A stretch of DNA of 64,000 nt from Oscarella lobularis. Taxonomy: Eukaryota > Porifera > Homoscleromorpha > Homosclerophorida > Oscarellidae. A program made the translations under genes and the position numbers. Under the pieces are notes generated by a model, which was not told the DNA's origin, searched no databases, and saw nothing but the letters and a program-made list of their open reading frames with translations. Where the stretch lies: positions 2,232,001 to 2,296,000 of the forward strand of contig NC_089178.1 of assembly GCF_947507565.1 (NCBI RefSeq), in the 5' to 3' direction. Of this stretch, positions 38,461-48,743 are shown piece by piece (positions within the stretch are counted from its first letter, which is position 1; each line of letters starts with the position of its first letter).

Positions 38461-40839
38461 ATGGATGCCACTAAGCGCCCCTTACGAATTCCGCCCGATT
38501 TCACACTTTACGCAGAGAAGCATAAAATATTTCAACTTTACGAAGTACGTAGATATCGTCGAAAAACGCGCAAAAGGCGTAATTCGTCCACGACATAGAG
38601 AATCATTCAAGAACTGATTGTCACTCAACCGGACGATCCCCTACAAGCTATAATAGACATTCTAAAACGACCCAAAGACAACGGTAAGACGTTAAAAAGC
38701 GACCGTAGCGCGTTAACGGTACACTGGCCGCGTTTTCAGTGCATCGAGTCATCATTTGCGGAGTTCCAGGCTCCGGCAAACGAACGATGGTAGGAAACGA
38801 TCCAACGCGCACACTTCAACACCAAAAACCGACCCCCTGTGTCCCTCTCAGTCGAAATTGGTCAGCAGTCGTCTGAGACTCGTTCACATAACGCCGAAAG
38901 ATCTTCTCAACGACGAAGACTCGCCGATCGTCCAAGCGGCTCGGAAATCGACGGGACCCGTGAGAAAGACCCCCACCTCGATTCTATTTTGTCTTCACGG
39001 AAGTGCACGCGAATATAATTATAGATATCGCCAGCGTCGTGGGGGGAAATCTTTAGGGAAAGAGTCTTGAAGGCCGACTGTCAAAACAAGGTGCACTTAT
39101 CTCTCGAGACGATAAACATGGGCTTCGTTATTTGTAACTAGGGATGGGTCATCGAGGGCTTTCCGAGGACGAGAGAAGAGGCTCTCGCTTTGCAGTCTGT
39201 TGGAGTTCTTGCAAATCATTTCAGTATGACGCGATGATTTGGAATTGAAAAAAAAAGGGGTTCATCTGGGACGGGCGTTCTAGTTTTACTCGATGTCAAA
39301 GATGACGTTGCGTTTGAGAGGAATATGGCTAAGAGAGTTGATCCGCAGACGGGAGGTGAGTGGGGAAACACCGACCGCGGTCTCCAGAAAAGAATGTTGA
39401 CATTAAGTGGTCGAAGTGCATAATTTATGGCGAATCATTCCTGTGGGTAGCCCGGGCAATATTAGTTTTGATCTAACCGCTGATGGATTATTAGAAGAGC
39501 GAGTCTTTTTGACAAAAAAAATGTTTATATGACACTCGTTTTATTTTCTTTGCCACCTAGACGTTTATAACACGGTTTATGGCATGCCAAATGATCCGAA
39601 GGTGTCTGCTCGTCTGAAAGAGTGGGATGCCAGTGATCTTTCTCAAAACATACAAGAGCATCACAGGTGCTGCTCAGCAATAGAAGACAAAGTAGCGCTG
39701 TTATGCATAACCATCGGTGACTTTGGGCAATGTAGAAAGATTGATGGGGTACTTTCCTGTTACACGCACATTGCCAAGAGAATAAACGCCGATCAGCCAA
39801 AGGAAGACGTCGTGGCTCTAAGTTCGTTTTGCTTCTCTTCTTTGAGTACTCTGACTAATCTCTTTGAATTCTAGTTTTAAATTTTCTCTGCTCGTCGTCG
39901 CGATCGATGGCTCCACACACGCCTCGAGTCGTTCTTCTTGGTCCAACTGGAAGTGGAAAGAGTAAACAGGCGTCTCTCTTGGCTTCGAAATATGGACTTG
40001 TGGACGGTGAGTCTCTCGACGCTGAACTAATGAAAACGACAGGGGATTTCCTGTGCACACAGTATCTTGCTCTGATATAATCAAGAAGGCTATGGCAGCT
40101 GGTACGAAACTGGGCGAGGCGATGAAACCGTACATGGAAAGAGGATTGATGAGTGAGAACGGGCTTCATTGTCTCATTCCCTGCGCCTCAGTGCATATAT
40201 GCAGTTCCTGATGATTTGGTGATGAATGCACTCAAAGCTCGTCTGTCTCAATTGGATTGTGCCACTCGGGGATGGATACTGCACGGCTATCCAAAGACCC
40301 CGCCTCAAGCTGAGCTTCTCATTCAAGCTGGATATGAGCCAAGCAGGTAAGAACGGGAAATTTGCCCTAAAACAATAAAAACATGTAAAAGTTTGCTCTA
40401 CAATAGGGTTTTCTTCTTGGACGTTTCAGTCGATTCAGTGATGGAGAGGCTAACACAGAGACGCACAGATCCACTGACAGGCGAACGGTAAAAGAAGCGG
40501 TTTTTCAACGAAGTAGTCTATGTATACGCGTAGATATCATCTCCTCTCCCGACGACCTCCGACGGAGCAAGTAGCCCAACGACTCAAGATCGTACGTAAA
40601 CCATGAAAAGTTTGTGTGCTAAGAAAACAAAAAAAGAGTTTCTTTAGCATCCCAAAGACGAAGAGGAGGCCGTTCTTCAACGTCTCCACCAATACCAAGC
40701 CAACTACGACGACATCGAAGAAGTATTTAGCAGCCAATCGCAGCACGTCAACGGCGATCAAGACGCGCACACGGTTTTCGAACTCCTCGAAAGTATGCTA
40801 ATCAAACCAGTTCCCCAAGAACCGCCTCCCCAAATCTAA
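38461..40839 (+). CDS. AK8: Adenylate kinase 8 (two kinase domains)
   Basis: AK8 is a ciliary adenylate kinase with two tandem NMP-kinase domains. Start [20 protein letters not shown] matches human AK8 (MDATIAPHRIPPEM). Domain 1 has P-loop [26 protein letters not shown] and [12 protein letters not shown] joins [16 protein letters not shown] and NADQPKEDV across an intron near 39735. Domain 2 has [67 protein letters not shown] and [13 protein letters not shown], and ends [10 protein letters not shown] with the stop at 40837-40839. About 12 short exons. The first domain's coding between 39010 and 39110 is the least certain part. The stop lies 23 bases from the stop of the convergent glycosyltransferase gene. 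Confidence 0.94.
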
Positions 40840-40862
40840 CCGAATACACGCAGTCTGGACTC

Positions 40863-42436
40863 CTACTTGTGAACTATGTACACGGCCCTGGGGTCGACTT
40901 GATAGCGCATAAAGCGACTCGTCAGCGGATAACCCGTGTAGACGTAATCGTCAAAGTGCTTGTGTATGACGTAGTTCACCGCGGGCATATTGCAATTGAG
41001 CGACGGCGGCGTGTGATCGAGCGCCCGCGTCACGCGTTCGAGAAACGGCAACACGACGCGACGACTTCCGCCGATCACGCCGGCGTTGTAGACGAGATGG
41101 AGTCGTTTCACCGACGCGATTTCGCCGCTTTCGACCGACGCGTCGCCGTAGCATTGACGCAGCCGTTTCATAACCCAACCCATGGTCTCCATATTGGGAA
41201 ACAAATCGATGTCTTGACCCACAAAGAGACGTCTCTCGTCGTCGTTGAGAACATTCATGAAATCGAAAGGATTCTTTTGAAACGTTACGTCGGATATGTC
41301 GGTAAGCAGAACGCGATCGACGTCCGGATTGTCGAGCAGATAGTCATACCACGCATAGAATCGGGCGTCGTTCGTCGATCGACCGGCGAGCGACGGCACG
41401 CGATGAAAGGCGACGCGATTCGACGTCAACTTGCTGACGAATGTCGTGTCGAGATCGTCGTGAAAGACGACGGCCGACAAGTTGGTTTCGTGCACCGAAT
41501 CGTACCAGTCTTTCATGTACTGAAAACGATTTGCCTTTCGTCGTTTCGCTCGTTGCGGATCGGCGTTCGACGTGAAATACGAAGTGAAGATGACGTCGCG
41601 TTTTTTTCGTGGATCGACAATCGTCGTCGTTGTCGTCGTCAGTGCAGCAGCCTCTTCTGACGAGACGAGAAGTCGAATCGATCGACAGGCGACGTTTTGA
41701 TGGAAAATCGTCGCAATTCGAATCAAAACCGACGACGTCACCGGCCCAAGAATTTGCACCGACGTCAAAGGGAAACGATACAAGTGACCGTAGGCGGCCA
41801 ACGTCGACTCCACCATATCCATCGCAGTGACATCGCGCGGAGTTCGACCATCTGTCAAGGCAACGAAATGTATTGTCGATCTTCGACGAAGCGATTCGAG
41901 CAATTCGATCAGACAGTGCAAAATCTTTGTTGCTCCGACGTTCGCTGTCGGAGCGAATACCACGTGACTTACGACGGCGTACTTCGCCACGATGTCGTCG
42001 ATCGTCGATCGATTGCAGTAGTTCGCCGAACGAAAGTCGACGGTGCGTCGAATGCGAGCGAATCTTTCGTACGATTCCAAGTAGTCGATGGGAAGTTCTT
42101 CCAACGAGTCGACGCCGACGACGGCAGTTCCGTTTTCTGTCAATTTGCCGACTAATCCGTAGCCGGCCGACGATAGGGCACCGGTTACGAGAACTGTCGC
42201 TAGAGGCACTTCGGTTGACGTTGTTTGGCAGAGAGGTCGTCGCGAGTCAAATCGATTCGGCGACGTTTCATCTAGATTGACGGTTTAGTTTTTTGAAAAA
42301 ACGCGTTGCGCCTCACGGCACCGTTCGAATCTTCTTGCTTCGTCTCTTCTTCGACGTTTTCTAATCCAACGTAGGCGAGATAAGTGCCGCAAATAAAGAC
42401 GCAGAAGATCGAGAAATAAAGGTGAAAGAAGCGCAT
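40863..42436 (-). CDS. Type II membrane protein: degenerate UDP-sugar epimerase fused to a glycosyltransferase-like domain
   Basis: Exon 1 (about 42324-42436) encodes a signal anchor: MRFFHLYFSIFCVFICG with TYLAYVGLENV, then an acidic stem. Exon 2 starts near 42290. It contains an epimerase-like half (VTGALSSAGYGLV, VVGVDSLEELPI, VVFAPTANVGATKI, AAYGHLYRFPLTSVQILGPV) that resembles UDP-glucuronate 4-epimerases, but the catalytic YxxxK is not visible. The C-terminal half (from about residue 240) has VDRLLFTDISDVTF-type features, here VLLTDISDVTFQKNPFDF, plus DARFYAWYDYLL and YNAGVIGGSRRVVLPFL. This pattern fits nucleotide-diphospho-sugar transferases of the GT-A fold with a D-x-D-like site. 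It is probably Golgi-located. Donor and acceptor of the only intron were chosen to keep the frame. Function is inferred from fold only. Confidence 0.75.
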
Positions 42437-42509
42437 TTAGAGGAACGGCCTCCTTCTCTTTCCGCCACGCCCTTCCTAGGCGCTTTCCATTTATTTCAAT
42501 TCGTTTAAC

Positions 42510-44923
42510 ATGCTCCTCGTTCGATTTTCGCTTCTTTCCGCTCTCGTCCTCGCCGTTTGGACGCGCGAGCGAATACACCTAGAACCGGGACAGCGTCTTC
42601 ACGACGAAACGAGCCCGTGGAAGCTCGTTCGACGCGCTCGCGCCGACGAATCGCTCGACGTCGCCTTCGCCATCAAAACGGCCGACGCGACGACGCTCGA
42701 GAATCTCTTCTGGCAGATATCGACGCCGGGAAGTCTGCTCTATCGAAAACACGCGAGTCTCGAAGAAATCGGTCGCATTGTTTCGCCGAAATCGTCAAGT
42801 CTCGTCGAAATCGAACGCTGGCTCGCGAGCGAAGGCGGCGTCGACGTCGAAACGAATTGCACCTACACGATCAATCGCGACTTTCTCCAATGTCGCATTT
42901 CGTGCCAATCGCTCGAACGTCTTTTTCAAATCGAGCTCTATCATTTTCGTCATCCGCACGCGCCCAACGAGACGATCATCAGATCGAAAAAGGCAAGCAA
43001 AAATAAAAAATATAAAAAGACCTTTTTAAAATTTTTTTCCCAGCTTTATTCGGTGCCGTCGAACATCGCTTCTCATCTCGATTTTGGTTCGTATCGTCGC
43101 GAAGTCATCTTCTGTTCTGTTGGCATTTTTTTTCTTTTTGTTCAGTTGGAGGTCTTCTGCGTTTTTCTCCCGTCGATGATGAATCATCGACGAGCAAAAT
43201 TTCTCAACCGACTTCCGTTCAAGTGAGCGCGTCTCACCTTCGTTCCATGTACAACGTGTCGTCGAACGTCGGCAGCAATAGCAGCAACAAGCAGGCTGTG
43301 GCTCAAGTATTTCTTAATTATTTACTTCTTATTATTGCATTGGGGACGTTGGTGACGTTTCCTCTTCTTCTTCTTTTTTAATCTCAGTTTCTCAAGCAGT
43401 TCTTTCACCAAACTGATGTCAAAGAGTTCTTCCTTCTTTTCGGAGGATCGTTTGAGCACAGGGACAAAATTGATAAGGTCGTCGGTCCAGATACGGGTTT
43501 TGCCGGCATAGAAGCATCGCTCGACGTTCAGGTAACGGCAACAATTTTTATATATTTTTTCTCTGACTACTGTACGCTACTTAGTACATCATGAGTCTTG
43601 GTGCCAACATCTCGACGTGGTTTTGGAGCACAGCCGGGTCAGAAATGTGTCTAACCAGCAGCACATAATTTACTGCTACTCTCTATACTTCCAGGCTTCA
43701 CGAAAAGCAGGAGCCCTTTCTTCAATGGATCATGGATGTCGGCAACACTTCCGACGTTCCGTTCGTGTTCAGCGTTAGCTACGGCGACGACGAGGTGTGT
43801 GGCTTTCCCATCCGCGATTTTATCTTAATTAATTGGGAGTACTGACCCCTCTTTGTTGTCAGGATTCGCTTGATTCCAGCTACATGAATAGAATTAATCA
43901 AGAATTCATGAAGCAGGGGGCCCGTGGGATATCCCTAATGTTTGCCAGCGGGTAAGCGGTAAAAAATCCAAACTTGCCCGCGGGTTGCGTGTGATGTGAT
44001 CGCGTCACGTAGAGACGACGGAACGGGCTGCAATGGAAAGTCCTTCGTCCCGTCGTTTCCCGCCTCGAGGTTTCACTAAATTAAACTCTCCAATTTTTTT
44101 GCTCGAGTTTTTTCCTCGCTTACCTTCCTAGTCCCTACGTGACCGCTGTCGGAGGAACAGAAATGTCCGATATTCTGTTCGGACACGAAGTGGGTAATAT
44201 CATTAGCGGTGGCGGTTTCTCAAACGTATTTTCCCAGCCAGATTATCAGGTGGGAGAGGGGAGAGGCTTGATATGACGCTGGAATTTCTCATCTATATTT
44301 ATTAGAAATCAGCGGTGACCGACTTCATCGGTTCGTCGGTCCACCTGCCCAAGTCATCCTATTACAATCGTAGCGGGAGAGCGTATCCGGTATACACAGC
44401 TTTGTGGGCCATCTGTGGTTGTCATTGGGAAACTGTTTAGGATGTATCCGCTTTGTCGAACGGATTCACTGTCGTTTTTAATTTGATTCCAACGCCTGGA
44501 GTCGCTGGAACTTCTGTGCGTCGTTTGCGCACTGTGCGTCTGGGTTGAAATGTTTTATTATTTAGTGCGCTGCTCCGACGTTTTCTGGTATCGTTTCGTT
44601 GGTGAACGATCATCTACTTCAAGAAGGACAGTCTACTCTAGGTAGAAACGAGGCATCGTCTTCCTTTGTCTGTAATTTCTTTCCAGGTTTTCTCAATCCT
44701 CTCCTCTATCAAAATCCTACCGCGCTCCACGACATCACTGACGGTTGCAATGAAGGATGTCAGGTGAGAAACGCAACAGACTGCTTAGAAAATAAAACAA
44801 TTTCAGTCTGCGTTCCAAAAGGAAACCGGCTTCTGTTCTCAGAAGGGATGGGACCCAGTCACCGGCTACGGATCACCAAACTACCCCACTCTTTTAGAAA
44901 TAGCCAAGAAAAACTACAGCTAG
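42510..44923 (+). CDS. TPP1: Tripeptidyl-peptidase 1 (sedolisin family)
   Basis: TPP1 is a lysosomal serine-carboxyl protease that removes N-terminal tripeptides. The start at 42510 gives a signal peptide ([16 protein letters not shown]). The prodomain includes [20 protein letters not shown]. Mature-domain landmarks spread over about 12 short exons: [16 protein letters not shown] (catalytic Glu and Asp), [50 protein letters not shown] (oxyanion Asp), [62 protein letters not shown] (catalytic Ser) and DGCNEGCQ. It ends [16 protein letters not shown]. All catalytic residues are intact. The stop is 16 bases from the convergent TSEN15 stop. Confidence 0.95.
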
Positions 44924-44939
44924 ATATTCACTACTTTTG

Positions 44940-45633
44940 TCAGGTTGCCTTGCTGTCTTTTTCACTAGCTGTAGTAGACGTCTGCACGGCTCTTTTCTTT
45001 GCTGAAGGAGCGCTTTCATCAGCGTTCGTCTTCTTCTTCGACTTTCTACTAGGCTGTACGATTTTTCTAGACAGCGATGTCTCTGATGGAGGACAGAAGC
45101 CCTCGTGAAGGTAGTAATAGACAATTGTGGATGTAGATTCGACTATGGCAAGTATTAGTCGATGGCTTTTGCTGTCGTTTGGAGGTGGCCCAACGTTTGC
45201 CAACAAATCGCGCATTCTGTTCAAAACAGAAAGTCCTCTTGCAGCAGCAAATTAAAAAATGTTGCTTACTTTCTCATAGAGAGTCTATATTCTAGCGGCA
45301 AAGGAACGACTCGTTCGATAACACTGTCTGCAGACATTCAATGTAATAGTAATTTAATTAATTAATTGGGTGAAAAATTTCGTCTTCTTTGCCTGGCTTT
45401 TCTTGAGCGGTCAGGTAAATAACGCCGAGCTCGTCGCAGCCGCAAGCGCGCACATCTGCCCATCCTTTTGCTGTAAATTCCTCAGGTTTTTCATCTACAG
45501 CTATTTGCCAATGGTAATAACCTTCGCACAGGTCCAAATAGACGAGCATCGACACTCTTAGCTGCACGTCGTCGTCGAAGCCAAACGCCGACATTCTTGC
45601 TGCCTCTGGATGATCAAGAATCCAGTCCGACAT
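44940..45633 (-). CDS. TSEN15: tRNA-splicing endonuclease subunit Sen15
   Basis: TSEN15 is a structural subunit of the tRNA intron endonuclease complex. Exon 1 (about 45362-45633) starts MSDWILDHPEAARMSAFGFD and contains LRVSMLVYLDLCEGYYHWQI, matching the human FLVYLDLMESKSWHEV block, and ends with CDELGVIYLTAQE. A middle exon near 45260-45340 reads VIERVVPLPLEYRLSMRK. The last exon (44940 to about 45222) has MRDLLANV and the hallmark LILAIVESTSTIVYYYLHEG (human TLAIVESDSTIVYYKL). A Lys/Ser-rich tail longer than the human one follows. The start at 45633 is preferred over the upstream in-frame codon at 45681. Confidence 0.93.
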
Positions 45634-45921
45634 TATACGGGTGCGTGCGCTAGCGACACAAGGGGAAACCAGGGAAACCACAAGAGTTTACAGAGAAAGC
45701 GGGTTTGTGTCCTTTTTACAGTATAGTCCTGCTGTGAGAGACTCAGATAGCCGGTTAGGGATGCCGGAATGGCAAATACGATACATGTGGTCAACGAGGA
45801 GCCGCCATGTTTTTAGCGCCTAAATCGAAGCAATAGGCCACGCAAAGAGCACATGAAAAGTTGGCGCGACTTTTTTCAGCAGCGAATCAGCGTATCGTTA
45901 ATTGATCACGTGAATGGGCCA

Positions 45922-45928
45922 TATAAAA
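45922..45928 (+). promoter_or_regulatory. TATA box candidate
   Basis: TATAAAA preceded by gggcca and followed by a GC-rich segment. It is one of few good TATA boxes outside coding sequence in this window. About 30 bases downstream a transcript could begin near 45950. No long coding frame follows directly, which favours a noncoding or spliced product. Confidence 0.4.
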
Positions 45929-47577
45929 GCGACGGGCGCACGCACGATCTTCAGTCTTGCGTTAGGTGGGGGATGCCAACGGGCTGAACCCTAGAGGTTG
46001 ATCGTGAGCTGGGGAAGCTGATGGTTGGTCACCAAAGCGTCGTCGTCTTTTGTCGATCCTTACCGAAACTGTCAGGCGCAGTGGACGGGCGTCGCTTTGC
46101 GGCGCTAAGATCGGCACTGGGGGTCATATAAGGTCGTTGAAAGGCTTGGTTCGTGAAGTCAGGCGTTCCGCGTTATGCTGAGCGGGCGTCTGGCTAAGGT
46201 TTGCCACTTACTGCCAAAGAAACGTGTGGGGGCCCAGTGTCTCGTGGTATTTCCTCACTCGGTTTATACGATCTATACCCTGAAGATGACCTGACCCCCA
46301 GGACAACGAACGCTTGACCCTCTATTGGTGGACTTGGCGATCGCTTCGTAATTCCTCTCTCATCACGGTAGGCTCGTTTCCTAATCTAAGCGAAAGTCTA
46401 CGGCCTCTCTGGGGCCCCGGTACGACGCGGTCGGGGGGGCGGTGTGGGAGAGCCGTTCTCGATCCAGGCCGTACCGGTCGTGTTTGAGCCGTTGAAGCAA
46501 GGTCTCGCTTCCAACATTTTTGGGCTGCAACTGCGTTCGAACCTCCGCGTGGTGCAGCCTGGATCACGCTAATACGAACGCATGGCAAAAAGGTACGTAC
46601 ACGGGCAGATTGAACAGATTTCATTTGCCTTTTTTTAGGTCTATTTTTATCGCCGCTGGAAAAAACGTGCGCTACGAACTCTGTCGGCAACAATTGCGTC
46701 GCTTTCTTCGACCATCGCCGCAAACGAGAAGCAGAACGAGTACAAAAGAAGCTCAAAGGTACTGAAAACGCCAACGCGAAACGATGGGGGCCCCTCTCGG
46801 CAAATTTCTGCCGAATTTGATCGTTTCTTCCCGATCTGATGACGCGGCAGTCTTCAGAACGACGCGCCCGCATCCGACATCGGTTATAGAGCCGTAATTC
46901 TCAGCCCTTAGTCGCGTACACTGCTCGCAAAGCGAGCGTGACTTTTTCTTGGGAAAAGGGGTCTTTTGAGAAGACGCATTGCGATCAATTTGAGTTTGAT
47001 TTCTTCAGTCCCTCGCTCCGCCTCCAAATTTTGAGCGCCCTATTGCCCCTATTCTCCTACTGTAGCTCATTGACTATAGCGCTGTCTCTTTTGTTTTATA
47101 GAGTGGATTGTGGGTGCAAAGAAGAAGAAAACGACGACGACGAGGTAGACCGCGGTCCCAACGTCCTCGGCAGGACGGGTTGGTCCAACTGCGGGACCAC
47201 GAAGACTTGCAACTTCCTTATAGTTGCAGTCTTCTAAACTGCCTGTATGCCTCCTCTTGGTATGAGGCCATAACGTCTAAAAGGCCAGCGTCTCCTGGGC
47301 AGGCCTACATCAGCTACTGAAGTGGTTGTGCGGCCCCGAGAAGAAAAACTGCCCACTCACGGCGTGCATCTCCTATTCGAGGCTGCCATTCTTATTGGAA
47401 GTCTCTCCAGGAGAACAACGCCTACAGCAAAAGATGTGTCTGCAAGCGTCTTCTAGCAGGCATACACAGTCAAAAGATCAACGTATTCCTGGATCAAAAA
47501 ACAAGGACATGAAGATGGCAGGTACGCATAGAACGTATTGTCTGTTGTCTACTAATATTCATTGATAGGGCTTTGAC

Positions 47578-47653
47578 GTCCTGAGCATGACCCCATCATT
47601 AAAAACTGCTCCGGGGTCCTGGGCAAGACCCCGTCAACAAAAACTGCCCACGA
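47578..47653. repeat. Tandem duplication, two 38-base units
   Basis: Unit 1 (47578-47615) begins gtcctgagcatgacccc and unit 2 (47616-47653) begins gtcctgggcaagacccc. Both then carry a shared aaaaactg core, with about three quarters of positions alike. A related aaaaactgccca core also occurs near 47345. The duplication is short and may be part of a coding or noncoding exon ahead of the AATAAA at 47694. Confidence 0.7.
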
Positions 47654-47997
47654 AAGAGAGGGGAAGATCTGCTTGTTTTTTTATTTTTATTGAAATAAAA
47701 TTTCTGTACTCTATTCTTTTCTCCATGGCGGCGGCAGCGCACGCGGGGTGCACCACCCCGCCGGTGCCCTAAACTAACCTATCTGCCTACCTAGCGCGTC
47801 ATGGGAGCGGGCGTGCGAGTCATGTTATGTGCCTACTACACCACATGCCTCCTTAGTTACCTAAGACTACAAAAAAAATCCGTCGTTTTCTCCGCTTCTT
47901 CTGCTCTTCGCCTCAGCCTGAGTGAGCGAGCAAGCAAGGCGAGTATATTTTCTTCGTCTAAGCCCATGCAAACCAGCAGTTGTCTCTTCGTCGTTGT

Positions 47998-48050
47998 GTC
48001 CTCTCCTTATCTGAAAGAGACAAGTGTCCTCTCTTATCTGAAAGAGGCAA
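47998..48050. repeat. Tandem duplication of about 26 bases
   Basis: Two consecutive copies of a cttatctgaaagag-centred unit, the second one base shorter and differing at one or two positions. No function is apparent. Confidence 0.65.
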
Positions 48051-48743
48051 GCATCTCATCATCGAGTCCTGTTGCTATAAAATGTTTACAATTGGGTCTG
48101 CGCAAAGTTACAACGTAATCTCATGTTAGGGCCCTCTAGGACTGGAGGAGACTTTCTGACCTTTGCAAACGTTCAAAACGTTGTTGTATTCCCACCTGTT
48201 CATTGTGCAAACTCCTTGGTAATAGAGCCCCAGCATTGGTATCATCCTTGCGATGGCGAACACTTACCGTTTGTTTGTACACGGATGATCTCAAAACCAA
48301 TAAATAGTTCTGTTCATGCGCTCATGGCGTCATCTCACGTTCACGCTGCGGAGTCCTGCAAAGATGAAACATCGAGACGAGTCGAGAGAAGCGTGGTGAA
48401 ACGGCTTGGAGAGTTTGTTTTTGCAATGGGCAGACGACGAGACTCGCCAATGTCCCAGCACGGCTTTTTTCGTGGGTCTCCTCCGCAGGGACCTCGCAGC
48501 AAAGATGGACTGCAACTACTTTAGCTCTACGTTATGCGATCGATTCGAATTCACCTTTTATTCTGCACCTAGAGAAGCTCTCCTTCGGATGGCACGTGGC
48601 GTAAGAATAGTACAGTACGGGTATTAGTCACGTCATGAGGTCTGTCAAACAGGAAGGGAGAGGTGCGACCATAGATAGTGCGACGTAGAGTACCGTGATA
48701 AGAAGAACATTTCAAACTTCACACGCTAACGAGTCAGAAAACG

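Larger units (their letters stand above)
45634..48743. other. 3.1 kb region without a recognised gene
   Basis: The largest unexplained stretch. It holds a TATA box at 45922-45928 with a GC-rich, structure-prone segment behind it, exon-like cysteine-rich frames between about 46490 and 47570 with plausible GT...AG borders, AATAAA at 47694-47699, a 38-base tandem duplication at 47578-47653 and a 26-base one at 47998-48050. A 133-codon frame at 48123-48524 has no family resemblance. A lowly conserved or lineage-specific gene, a noncoding RNA gene, or both, could lie here. Confidence 0.45.

Noticed and set aside
40869-41660. 263-codon plus-strand frame
   Set aside because: Antisense shadow of the epimerase-glycosyltransferase gene, with no family resemblance.
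46322-46873. 183-codon minus-strand frame
   Set aside because: Arg-rich with no conserved motif, and it crosses the exon-like pieces on the plus strand. Probably a chance frame in GC-rich DNA.
48123-48524. 133-codon plus-strand frame
   Set aside because: No recognisable domain, hydrophobic pattern or splice context. Kept only as part of the unexplained region.
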